Shown: in pieces, positions 1-6,815 of the stretch
Layout: every line of letters starts with the position of its first letter
Position numbering within the stretch: the stretch's first letter is position 1
Assembly: GCA_040512755.1 (NCBI GenBank)
Contig: JBEVEP010000019.1
Span: forward strand, 1 to 10,731
Reading direction: 5' to 3'
DNA from: JBEVEP01 sp040512755
Lineage (GTDB): Bacteria; Pseudomonadota; Alphaproteobacteria; Rhizobiales; Rhizobiaceae
DNA: 10,731 nucleotides
The notes under the pieces: generated by a model
Told to the model about the DNA's origin: nothing
The model's input: only the letters and a program-made list of their open reading frames with translations
Database searches by the model: none
Position numbers and translations under genes: made by a program

Positions 1-458
1 GCGAGGATCGGAATGAGGTACACGAAGGTGGGCATCGTCTGCATGAAATCGAGGATCGGCTGGATGATCCGGTAGGCCTTCGGCTTGTGGGCGGTCCAGA
101 TGCCAATCGGCAGTCCGATCGCCATCGAAGCAGCGGCGGCAGCGACGACCAGAACCAGAGTCGCGACTGTTTGCTTCCAAAGCCCCTGATTGATCGTGAA
201 GAACAGGCCGATCAGAACGCCGAGGGCAAGGGCCTTCGAACGCTGCAGGTACCAGGCGAGAAGCGCGATCAGCGCAGCGAGCGCCACGGGCGGAAGCCAG
301 AGAAGTGCATCGACGATCCAGTCGAGGGTGGCGTCGAGGCCGCTCGAGACGGCGCGCAGAACAGTCCCGAAGTAGACTTCGAGAAAATCGAAGAACGCCT
401 TTCCCCATGGCCCAACAGGGATCTTGTTGCTCGCAACCAGATTCGAAACAGGATCCAT
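1..458 (-). CDS. choW: Choline/glycine betaine ABC transporter permease, partial
   Basis: Inner-membrane permease of a choline (quaternary amine) ABC importer. The gene runs off the left edge, so only the first 152 codons are present and the C-terminal half is missing. The reading frame is open from an ATG at 458, with GGGAGGG just upstream as ribosome binding site. The N-terminus contains NKIPVGPW, typical of ProW/ChoW proteins. Hydrophobic segments lie at about residues 47-66, 71-88, 92-115 and 130-150. The stretch ending in QTMPTFVYLIPILA matches the well conserved start of the permease core (binding-protein-dependent transport domain). It lies 106 bp downstream of choX on the same strand, the usual choX-choW-choV order, so choV is expected off the edge. 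The family is confident; choline rather than betaine specificity is inferred from the choX partner. Confidence 0.88.
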   Translation of the reverse strand, partial: MDPVSNLVASNKIPVGPWGKAFFDFLEVYFGTVLRAVSSGLDATLDWIVDALLWLPPVALAALIALLAWYLQRSKALALGVLIGLFFTINQGLWKQTVATLVLVVAAAAASMAIGLPIGIWTAHKPKAYRIIQPILDFMQTMPTFVYLIPIL

Positions 459-515
459 CCAATCCCTCCCCGATAAAGCCGTGTGCGTCTTTGGCGTTCT
501 TCGCCTCGATATGGA

Positions 516-542
516 AAAGGGTAGCTCGGCGAGCTACCCTTT
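516..542 (-). terminator. Stem-loop between choX and choW (attenuator or mRNA-stabilising hairpin)
   Basis: A perfect 12-bp inverted repeat, AAAGGGTAGCTC and its complement, closes a 3-nt loop. In the choX direction it starts 22 nt after the choX stop codon and ends with TTTT, a short run for a strong intrinsic terminator. Its place between a binding-protein gene and its permease gene suggests partial termination or protection of the upstream mRNA, which would give more binding protein than permease. That role is inferred; the hairpin is seen directly. Confidence 0.6.
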
Positions 543-564
543 ATGTCCCTCAACCAGCCACACG

Positions 565-1500
565 CTAACTAGCCAGTGCCGCCTTCACGGCCGCAGCGGC
601 GTCCTGACCGTCAAAGGTCGTCACGCCATTCAGCCACGGCGTTGCGGCATCCGGATTCGCCTTCAGCCATTCCTTCGCCACGTCGTTCGGATTGCCGCCC
701 TTGAGGATGGCATCCATCATCGTGTTTTCCATCGACAGGTCGAATTTGAGATTCTGGATGAACTTGCCCACATTCGGGCATTCGGCCAGGTAGCCCTTGC
801 GAACGTTGGTGTGGACAGTAGCCGCGCCAAAGCCGGAATCACCCATCCCGTCGAGATAGGTGATCTTCATTTCGCCCATCACCGGATGCGGCGTCCAGCC
901 GAGGAAGGCGATCCATTCGTTGTTCTTCATCGCCTGTTCCGCCTGGGTCAGCATGCCGGCCTCGGAAGACTCGACGAGTTCGAACCCTTCGAGATTGCTT
1001 TCCGGCTTGGCAATCATGTCCAGGATGATGCGGTTACCGTCATTCCCGGCCTCGATACCGTAGATTTTGTTGCCGAACTTATCCTTGAACTTTCCGATAT
1101 CGGTGAGCGACTTGACGCCGCCCTCCGCGACATAAGTCGGGACGACCAGACCGTAGCCTGCACCTTCAAGGTTCTGGCTGATCGTCTCAACCGAACCGTC
1201 GGCAGCATAGTCCTTGATGTCAGCGGTCATGGACGGCATCCAGTTGCCGAGGAAGACGTCCAGGTCGTTGTTCTTCAGTGACTGATAGGTGACTGGAACC
1301 GAAAGCTGGATGACCTCCGGCTCGTATCCCAGCGCTGTCAGCAGGTTGAAGGCGACACCCGTGGTGGCCTGGATGTCTGTCCAGCCAACGTCGGACAAGC
1401 GCACCTTCTTGCAGCTTTCCGGATCGGCGGCCAGCGCAGCGCCCGAATAAAGGGCAGCCGCAAGGCCAAGCGAAACGGCGATCGATTTCATACGCGACAT
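565..1500 (-). CDS. choX: Periplasmic choline-binding protein of ABC transporter
   Basis: Solute-binding protein that captures choline in the periplasm and delivers it to the ChoW/ChoV transporter. The start is the ATG at 1500 (311 aa): GGGAG sits 7 nt upstream, and it begins a clean Sec signal peptide with likely cleavage after ALA at residue 24. A longer frame from 1578 would bury this signal. No lipobox cysteine is seen. The family's aromatic ligand box appears intact by comparison with Sinorhizobium meliloti ChoX as I recall it: W40 and D42 (DVGWTD), W87 (GNWMP), Y116 (GAGYGL), N153 (GNDG) and W202 (LGWTPHP). The two cysteines of the mature protein, C30 and C241, could form a disulfide. 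It is first in the operon, ahead of choW. Betaine binding is the main alternative, but the box and overall sequence favour choline. Confidence 0.92.
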   Translation of the reverse strand: MSRMKSIAVSLGLAAALYSGAALAADPESCKKVRLSDVGWTDIQATTGVAFNLLTALGYEPEVIQLSVPVTYQSLKNNDLDVFLGNWMPSMTADIKDYAADGSVETISQNLEGAGYGLVVPTYVAEGGVKSLTDIGKFKDKFGNKIYGIEAGNDGNRIILDMIAKPESNLEGFELVESSEAGMLTQAEQAMKNNEWIAFLGWTPHPVMGEMKITYLDGMGDSGFGAATVHTNVRKGYLAECPNVGKFIQNLKFDLSMENTMMDAILKGGNPNDVAKEWLKANPDAATPWLNGVTTFDGQDAAAAVKAALAS

Positions 1501-1823
1501 GAGTGGTCTCCCATTGTAGGTCCTGTGGTGCGGAGCGAGTTTTTCTTCTTCCGCCTCGTAGCGTGAACCAAACACCATTTTGTTATTGTTTCAAGCGGGA
1601 TGACCTCGCGACCAGCGCCGCTTGCCGTTCTTAGAACGACAGCCGACGTCGTTTTCTGCAGCAAGGCAGCGACGCCCGTAAGGTGCACACCGGAACTTGC
1701 CAACGTTTCGCGGAACTTTCGCCACCGGTGAGGCGGCGTTTTTGGGGATGTCCTTCCTTTCAATCACCCATGCGTCTACATATATTCGCTCGACCCGACC
1801 CGTAGTTGTCCGGAGGAGTTTTG
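1501..1823. promoter_or_regulatory. Divergent intergenic region between choX and the coiled-coil gene
   Basis: 323 bp without a credible gene, holding the leader regions of both divergent operons. On the minus strand, CTTGAA (1595-1590) is a 5-of-6 match to the alphaproteobacterial -35 CTTGAC, but the -10 position 17 nt on (TTTGGT) is poor, so a choX promoter is only suggested. A 13-bp dyad, CGTTCTTAGAACG (1626-1638), lies about 126 bp upstream of choX and could be an operator; no regulator gene is visible in the window. The region next to 1753-1786 is AT-rich and is listed separately as a promoter candidate for the rightward gene. Confidence 0.4.
1753..1781 (+). promoter_or_regulatory. Candidate promoter of the coiled-coil/AAA+ cluster
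   Basis: CTTCCT (1753-1758), a 17-nt spacer, then CTACAT (1776-1781), against the alphaproteobacterial consensus CTTGAC and CTATAT. The -10 is good (5 of 6) and lies in the most AT-rich stretch of the region; the -35 is weak (3 of 6). It ends 42 nt before the ATG at 1824. No activator site is recognised. Confidence 0.35.
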
Positions 1824-2912
1824 ATGGCAACCTTGCAGAATTTCGACCAGGAGATCGCAAAGACCAAGGCGGTCGTGGAGGAGGTGAGGTCGAAGATCGA
1901 GCAGTCCGGCCAGATGCTCGACAAATTCGCGGAGTCCGACAAAAAGATTGGATCCGTCGACTTCGACATAGAGAACGCGCGCATCGAGGATGTGGTCAAG
2001 CAGCAGAAGATTATGGAAAGCAACATTGCCGACCTGATCATCGGGCTCGAGGACGCAACAAATGTGTTCGGCGCCGAGTTCGAGAGCATGAAGAGCTTCA
2101 CCGGCTGGGAAAATCTGGTGGGCATCTTTTCGCAGCAGAGCAAGCAGCGCATGCGCACGGAGCGCGTCCGCAACATGTCGCTTGCCGGCAATCTGCAGGA
2201 ACTGCTCTCGAAATCAGACACGATCGTCGGCATCCTGAAGGCGCAGAAGCAGGTGCTCGAAGCCCGCTACAAGACCTCGGAAGCCAGCCTCTCCCAGGTG
2301 ATCGAGCGCCGCAAGGCGACGATGGCCAATCTGGAGGCGGTGCAGAAACGAATCGAAGAACTCAACCCGCTGCTGCTCGACATCGAGAACAAGATCGCAG
2401 CGTCCACCAACCAGAAGGAGCGCACGCAGCTTGAGGGCGATCGCTCGAAGCTTGCGACCGAATACAACGAGAAGCAGGCGAAAGAGCAGGAACTTCTCGC
2501 CGAAAGCCAGACGCTTGAGCGCTACACGTCGATGTTCCAGACATTCGTGGATTCGCTCAACAACCAGATCGCCGCGCAAAGCACGCTGATCAACAAGCTG
2601 ACCATCGATACCGAGCAGCGCATCGTGCTCTATAAGGCGCTGGAAGATTCGTTGAAGACGGCCGCCCAACAGGATGTCGCGCACAAGATCAACACGCTCG
2701 GCAGCCAGGTGGACAATACCGCCGAGGAGACGATGGCTGGTATCGGCGCCGCTGCGCAGAAGCACATCGGCGACCTGCTTGAAATGCATGAGAAGAACAT
2801 GGTCGCCACCGCCGACATACAGCGGCGCAAGAAGCTGGCCGACGATGCCTTCGCCCGTCGCTTCGAGGACGTGATGCGCCGCCATAATTCGGCGGACTAT
2901 GTGAGAACATAA
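1824..2912 (+). CDS. Conserved-looking coiled-coil protein of unknown function
   Basis: A 362-aa soluble, mostly helical protein. It has no signal peptide and no membrane segment, so it should be cytoplasmic. The start is the ATG at 1824, with GGAGGAG 5 nt upstream; an in-frame TTG at 1806 would place the ribosome binding site inside the gene. Residues 1-75 are helical and charged, 91-101 form a short hydrophobic patch (SFTGWENLVGI), and about 125-235 is a long heptad-like coiled coil rich in E, K, Q and L. A Q-rich helix (236-290) and a basic C-terminal helix (333-354, RRKKLADDAFARR) follow. Length, helical make-up and the C-terminal pattern recall TelA-type toxic-anion-resistance proteins, but I cannot establish homology. 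It is first in a same-strand run leading to an AAA+ ATPase, so it could be a polymer-forming or adaptor partner of that enzyme; this is inference. Confidence 0.75.
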   Translation: MATLQNFDQEIAKTKAVVEEVRSKIEQSGQMLDKFAESDKKIGSVDFDIENARIEDVVKQQKIMESNIADLIIGLEDATNVFGAEFESMKSFTGWENLVGIFSQQSKQRMRTERVRNMSLAGNLQELLSKSDTIVGILKAQKQVLEARYKTSEASLSQVIERRKATMANLEAVQKRIEELNPLLLDIENKIAASTNQKERTQLEGDRSKLATEYNEKQAKEQELLAESQTLERYTSMFQTFVDSLNNQIAAQSTLINKLTIDTEQRIVLYKALEDSLKTAAQQDVAHKINTLGSQVDNTAEETMAGIGAAAQKHIGDLLEMHEKNMVATADIQRRKKLADDAFARRFEDVMRRHNSADYVRT

Positions 2913-2942
2913 GCCTTTAGAGACTGTGCTCTGCGAAGCACC

Positions 2943-3089
2943 CCCCTCCGGCCTGCCGGCCATCTCCCTCAAGGGGGGAGATTGGCAACTGCAGCGCCTG
3001 CGCCGACCTGGCAGCGTTGATGATTGCCGAAAACGTGGCCGCTATCCAGTCTCCCCCCGTGGGGGGAGATGGCCGGCAGGCCAGAGGGG
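2943..3089. repeat. RIME-like palindromic intergenic repeat
   Basis: Two arms of 43 and 44 nt (2943-2985 and 3046-3089) are inverted copies with about four mismatches and one indel, separated by 60 bp. Each arm contains its own smaller palindromes: GGCCTGCCGGCC-type, and a CTCCC/GGGAG hairpin (for example TCTCCCCCCGTGGGGGGAGA at 3050-3069, almost perfect). This layout of two large palindromes fits the Rhizobium-specific intergenic mosaic elements (RIME) and the similar repeats common in Mesorhizobium. It fills most of the 213-bp gap between two cluster genes, ending 36 bp before the next start codon. It could affect read-through or mRNA stability. Confidence 0.85.
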
Positions 3090-3125
3090 AGTGAAACGGA
3101 GCGCAAACGGTAGGAAAATGGCTGC

Positions 3126-4274
3126 ATGACCGACCAGTCTTCCGACGCCGCCGCCCGGTACTTCGACGCCATGGCCGCCGCGTTGAAGGGCCTCGAAATC
3201 TTCATGCGCGATGAGCGTTCGCCGCTTTACCGGCACGACATCGTCGCGAAGGTCGCAGCCGAATACATTGCCCGGCTGGAGAAGTCGTTCTCCTCCTGGC
3301 GGAACCGCCTGGGCTTCATGGAGAGCTTTCGCATTTCGCGCGCGGAAAGCGGCTTTCCTGTTTTCCAGAATGTGCTCGAACTGGAGAATGATCGCCGCCA
3401 GGCGGGCGAACGCCTTGCCAGCATTCCGGAGCCCGGTACGCTTCGCGCCGAAATGGCCGATTTCATCCTGCGCCATAAGGAATTTCCGGCCGCGCTACAG
3501 AAATCGATGGCTGAGCGGCTCTATCTGGAGGACATCAAGGGCGGAGAAACCTTCGGCCCGTTCATGCTGGCGCAGACTGCCAAGGTCTCAGCCAACCCCA
3601 ACACCAAGCGGCCCTATTACCTGGTCCATTGGGCCACGTTCGACGGCGTCGCCAACCTGCCGCTGATTTACATGGCGGCGGTGGAGGACTCGTCCGATTC
3701 CATGGTGAGCCAGTTGGTCAACGACGATGGCAAGTTGAATGAGACCGTCGAGATTCCTCTGCCTGTTGAAGGGCTCCTCAATCCCGATCTGGCGCATCGT
3801 TTCGATGATTTTACCGAGAAGAACTCGGCCTATTCGCTGTCCCCGGTCACCATTGCGACCAATCTCGACAAGGATTTCGAAACGCTGCATCCCAAGCAAT
3901 TGCGGCGCATCGTGCTCGGCCCGTTCTATTCGGCGGGCATCACGGAACATAATTCGACCGTGACGGAGGTGCTTTCGAAAGTGCGCCGGCCGGACAACGC
4001 CTGGCTCTTCACCTGGACGATGCAGGAGGTTTTCTCGAAGGCCGAGAAGCCCGGCCGTCGTGGCCTGTGGTCGAGCGACAAGGCAACTCAGGAGTTCTTC
4101 ATCGAAACGGATGATCTCGAAGCGGCGCGGCAGGGCGTTTCGGCCTATGAGAAGCACGCGCTGATACCGCACGAAGCCTATCAGGCTCTCTATGCCGCCG
4201 GTGAAGCTCAGAAGATTTTCCAGGGCTACAAGGTCCACATCCTGTCCAAGGGGCAGGTGATCAGCGATGTGTGA
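3126..4274 (+). CDS. Hypothetical protein, member of the AAA+ cluster
   Basis: A 382-aa protein that I do not recognise. It has no signal peptide or hydrophobic membrane span, so it is predicted cytoplasmic. The N-terminal third (about 1-145) is helical and charged. The middle (about 150-210) contains the short aromatic stretch PYYLVHWATFDG followed by PLIYMAAVEDSSD, which looks like beta strands, and the C-terminal part is mixed. No catalytic motif or zinc-binding cysteine set is visible. The start is the ATG at 3126; AGGA lies 10 nt upstream, a weak ribosome binding site. An ATG at 3118 in another frame stops after three codons. The gene follows the RIME-like repeat and precedes the AAA+ gene by 48 bp, so co-transcription with the ATPase is likely. 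A substrate, adaptor or regulator role is a guess from position only. Confidence 0.72.
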   Translation: MTDQSSDAAARYFDAMAAALKGLEIFMRDERSPLYRHDIVAKVAAEYIARLEKSFSSWRNRLGFMESFRISRAESGFPVFQNVLELENDRRQAGERLASIPEPGTLRAEMADFILRHKEFPAALQKSMAERLYLEDIKGGETFGPFMLAQTAKVSANPNTKRPYYLVHWATFDGVANLPLIYMAAVEDSSDSMVSQLVNDDGKLNETVEIPLPVEGLLNPDLAHRFDDFTEKNSAYSLSPVTIATNLDKDFETLHPKQLRRIVLGPFYSAGITEHNSTVTEVLSKVRRPDNAWLFTWTMQEVFSKAEKPGRRGLWSSDKATQEFFIETDDLEAARQGVSAYEKHALIPHEAYQALYAAGEAQKIFQGYKVHILSKGQVISDV

Positions 4275-4276
4275 GC

Positions 4277-4293
4277 GGGTAAAGGTGAGGGGC
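4277..4293 (+). repeat. Fragment of palindromic repeat terminus
   Basis: GGGTAAAGGTGAGGGGC here matches GGGTAAGGGTGAGGGGC at 6385-6401 with one difference in 17 bases. The latter is the right end of the hairpin repeat before the DUF559 gene. The other parts of that element are absent here. It may be a degraded remnant in the gap before the AAA+ gene, or a chance match in GC-rich spacer DNA. Confidence 0.45.
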
Positions 4294-4322
4294 AGCGCAG
4301 CGATTTCAAGCAGGAGAAATTG

Positions 4323-6233
4323 ATGGACGCCAGCCTGACCACGATCAGCGAAGCCGATATCGAGAAGCATCGCGCCACGGCACAGAGCATGATCACGCGC
4401 ATCGTCGTGCTGGAAGAGTCCGGTGGCCAATCCGGCACAGCGCTTGCCGGAACGGGCCGCCGCTTCGTGTCCACGGTTTCCACCGGATCGGTGCGCAAGA
4501 CGCGCGAGGTCGAACTGAGCAAGACCGTCGGAGCGGTCCGCGCTGATGACCCGTTGATGTCGATCGGCCAGCACACGCTGCTCTTTCGCGCACGCCGAGG
4601 GCTGTCGATCGCGCTGGCTGTCGCCGATGTCTTCGGGCGAAGCTCCGACCTCGAAAGTCTGCAGGCCAGGAATGCGCGCGCGCCGCTCGAAGGCGAGGAA
4701 GCAGGCCAGTTCAAGAAGCTTCTGTCAGCCTCGGCTTACGTTTCGTCCTTCACCTTTGCCTCCTACCTCGTGCAACTGATCGACAGCGAGGGCGAGCCGC
4801 CGAACGATATTGCCGGCCCCGATTTCGTTTTCGACACCGGACAGGACGCGCTGAAATCGATGATCGCCGGGCTGGACAGGGCGGTCGCCGGGTCCAAGGA
4901 CGACGCTGACATGATGACCCGCGCGCGCGCTTTCGCGCAGGTTGCGATCGACGGGTTGCTCAGCCGCAAGGGCCGGTTCGATGGTCTGGGTACTTTCGAG
5001 GATGCGCATATCCGTATCGACGCGGACGATTTCTCGCTCGATGGCTTCGATGTTGCACCCGGCCGGAAGTCGAAGCCGCTGGTGATGACCTTCAAGAAGC
5101 CCGAGGAGGTCGTCGGCAATCACATTGCCAAGTATCAGTCCATCAAGCTCGCCAAGATGCTGATGGCGTATGATTTCGACCGTGAGATGAACCCATTCGT
5201 TGAGTTGGGCGGGTTCCTTTTCACCTTTATCGGCGATGGCGCGCCGGGCACGGGAAAGACGACGCTGATCCAGATGATCGCCGGGCTGGTGAACGGCTAC
5301 TGCCAGATCGCCGGCTATCCGTTCCACTACGAGAATTTCGGCGTCGACCAGATTTCGTCCTACCAGGGAAAATCCGGCCAGAATTGCCGCCAGTTCATCA
5401 ACAACGTCCTCAATCCCCGGATCATCGGCTTCGGCACGGTCGACGATATCGACCAGGTGGCGGCCAAGCGCTCGGACGATCGTGCTTCCGCCGGCCAGCA
5501 GGAGATCACAGGCGTGCTCATGGACGCCTTTGGCGGCGCCGGCACGGTGGTGCGCGGCAATTGCTCCTTTGGCATGTTCTCGAACTATCCGGAGAACGTC
5601 GACGATGCGCTGCGCCAGCGGGCGGGAGCACGGTGGGTGGTCGATGGGCCGCAGACGCGCGACGACTATATCGACATCTTTGTGCTGCTTGCCGGCAAGA
5701 ACCACGAGATATCGCTCGGCGACCACAAACTCTATGCGGCGCAGGAGATCCAGCGCGCCGTTTCAACCGCCTATGAGGAACATTCCCGGCCGCGGGAGGA
5801 CGGGCTGACGAAGGTCTACGAGCGCTTCATGAAGAAGAATGGCGCACCGAAGACCATGGCTGATATCGGTTCTTATCTTCACATGATCAAGGAGGCTGAA
5901 CCGCGCTTTACCGGCCGCGCTGTCAAGAACGTGACCGACGCGATCAAGATGCGGGCGATGGACGTGGAACTGCCGGACGACTGGTTCGAGAAACCGGAAG
6001 CCTTTATGCACAAGTCCTACGACGAGAAGAAGGCGATGATCGAGGAATTGCGGGGGCCGTTCGACATGGACATGGTTATGCAGGAGATCAACCGCTACGC
6101 GGATTCGGAGTTCCGCTATTCGGATCGCGCCGATGATGCGGCGGTGTCGAGGATGCTGCGGGACGCGCGCTTGCGCGAACGCGCCGCAAGGGAGATGGAA
6201 GAGCTGAAGAAGAAGGGGCTGTGGAATGCATAG
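4323..6233 (+). CDS. AAA+ family ATPase of unknown process
   Basis: A 636-aa protein with one AAA+ module in its second half. The start is the ATG at 4323 with AGGAG 6 nt upstream; a TTG directly before it is less likely. Residues 1 to about 280 form a family-specific N-terminal region without membrane spans. Walker A is GAPGTGKT (306-313), with K312 and T313 for ATP phosphates. Walker B is IIGFGTVDDIDQ (367-378), ending DD where many AAA+ proteins have DE. Sensor 1 is SNYPEN with N421, followed by VDDALRQRAGAR (426-437), whose arginines R431, R433 and R437 are arginine-finger candidates. FTGRAVKN further on resembles the helical-lid/sensor-2 region. The C-terminus is charged and helical. The order resembles classic AAA proteins of the FtsH/Cdc48 style, but no protease motif (HExxH) is present, so an unfolding or remodelling role is more likely. 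The partner genes beside it suggest a dedicated complex. Confidence 0.9.
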   Translation: MDASLTTISEADIEKHRATAQSMITRIVVLEESGGQSGTALAGTGRRFVSTVSTGSVRKTREVELSKTVGAVRADDPLMSIGQHTLLFRARRGLSIALAVADVFGRSSDLESLQARNARAPLEGEEAGQFKKLLSASAYVSSFTFASYLVQLIDSEGEPPNDIAGPDFVFDTGQDALKSMIAGLDRAVAGSKDDADMMTRARAFAQVAIDGLLSRKGRFDGLGTFEDAHIRIDADDFSLDGFDVAPGRKSKPLVMTFKKPEEVVGNHIAKYQSIKLAKMLMAYDFDREMNPFVELGGFLFTFIGDGAPGTGKTTLIQMIAGLVNGYCQIAGYPFHYENFGVDQISSYQGKSGQNCRQFINNVLNPRIIGFGTVDDIDQVAAKRSDDRASAGQQEITGVLMDAFGGAGTVVRGNCSFGMFSNYPENVDDALRQRAGARWVVDGPQTRDDYIDIFVLLAGKNHEISLGDHKLYAAQEIQRAVSTAYEEHSRPREDGLTKVYERFMKKNGAPKTMADIGSYLHMIKEAEPRFTGRAVKNVTDAIKMRAMDVELPDDWFEKPEAFMHKSYDEKKAMIEELRGPFDMDMVMQEINRYADSEFRYSDRADDAAVSRMLRDARLRERAAREMEELKKKGLWNA

Positions 6234-6242
6234 CTCTGCATT

Positions 6243-6401
6243 GCCCCTCATCCCCCTGCCGGGACCTTCTCCCCGTAAAGGACGGGGAGAAGGGGCACTG
6301 CCGTGCTACCTGCCGTTCCTTTGCAAGGGTGAAGCGTCGAACGTAAGCGCTGAAGTCTCCCTCTCCCCGATTTTCTCGGGGAGAGGGTAAGGGTGAGGGG
6401 C
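6243..6401. repeat. Palindromic repeat element with two hairpins and terminal inverted repeats
   Basis: The ends are inverted copies: GCCCCTCATCC (6243-6253) and GGGTGAGGGGC (6391-6401), with one mismatch in 11. Inside are two perfect 12-bp hairpins with 5-nt loops, CCTTCTCCCCGT/ACGGGGAGAAGG (6265-6293) and CCCTCTCCCCGA/TCGGGGAGAGGG (6359-6387). It encodes no protein. GC-rich elements of this kind recur in rhizobial genomes and, as I recall, often sit before DUF559 genes. The whole gap between the AAA+ and DUF559 genes is essentially this element. Confidence 0.8.
6395..6400 (+). promoter_or_regulatory. Ribosome binding site of the DUF559 gene, inside the repeat end
   Basis: GAGGGG lies 7 nt before the ATG at 6408 and is part of the right terminal inverted repeat. 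It favours the ATG over the in-frame GTG at 6393, which would overlap the repeat and lack a spaced site. Confidence 0.55.
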
Positions 6402-6407
6402 GATCTG

Positions 6408-6812
6408 ATGCGCGGACCAAACAAGCGAACGACCGGCTTGGCCAGACGTTTGCGCCAGTCCGACAACGACGCCGAAAGCGTGCTTTGGGAAGAGCTGCGC
6501 GCTCGAAGATTAAACGACTACAAATTCGTGAGGCAGTTTCCGATTGGCCGTTACTTCGCTGATTTCGCCTGTCGGGAAAGGCGGCTCGTCGTTGAAGTCG
6601 ATGGCAGCCAGCATGCCGACGATCTACGAGATCGGCATCGCGATGCCTTCATGGTCGGCGAAGGTTGGTCGATCCTAAGATTCTGGAACATTGATGTTCT
6701 GAAACAACGGAACGAAGTTTTGGAAACGATCGTTGCGGTGCTCGATGGCCGGTTGACGGATGAAGTCACAGCACCCGACCTGCGGTTCGTGCCGGCCAGA
6801 GTATCGGGGTAG
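6408..6812 (+). CDS. DUF559 domain protein, Vsr/PD-(D/E)XK-like endonuclease fold
   Basis: A 134-aa small protein of the DUF559 family, related to very-short-patch-repair and restriction-type nucleases. Family landmarks appear in order: AESVLWEELRARRL (22-35) with E23, FVRQFPIGRYFADFAC (40-55) with D52, LVVEVDGSQH (60-69) with E63, D65 and H69, then GWSILRFWNIDVL (86-98). These acidic residues fit an intact metal-binding nuclease site; DNA cleavage itself is unproven for most members. The start is the ATG at 6408, whose ribosome binding site lies in the preceding repeat. GC content is about 55% by hand count over 6421-6780, somewhat below neighbouring coding DNA. The stop codon lies 3 bp before the next start codon. 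Gene and repeat together look like an inserted module and probably do not belong to the AAA+ system's core. Confidence 0.88.
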   Translation: MRGPNKRTTGLARRLRQSDNDAESVLWEELRARRLNDYKFVRQFPIGRYFADFACRERRLVVEVDGSQHADDLRDRHRDAFMVGEGWSILRFWNIDVLKQRNEVLETIVAVLDGRLTDEVTAPDLRFVPARVSG

Positions 6813-6815
6813 ATC

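Noticed and set aside
424..1281. 285-codon plus-strand open frame across choX
   Set aside because: It lies antisense to choX, which has intact family motifs and a signal peptide; the frame is a by-product of GC-rich codon use.
2943..3089. CRISPR-like repeats
   Set aside because: The copies are a single inverted pair with internal hairpins, not regularly spaced direct repeats, and no cas gene is present.
3588..4574. 328-codon minus-strand open frame
   Set aside because: Antisense to two plus-strand genes, no ribosome binding site, and its protein is rich in R, H, A and G, as expected from shadow frames.
4725..5726. 333-codon minus-strand open frame
   Set aside because: Antisense to the AAA+ gene, whose motifs are clear in the plus frame.
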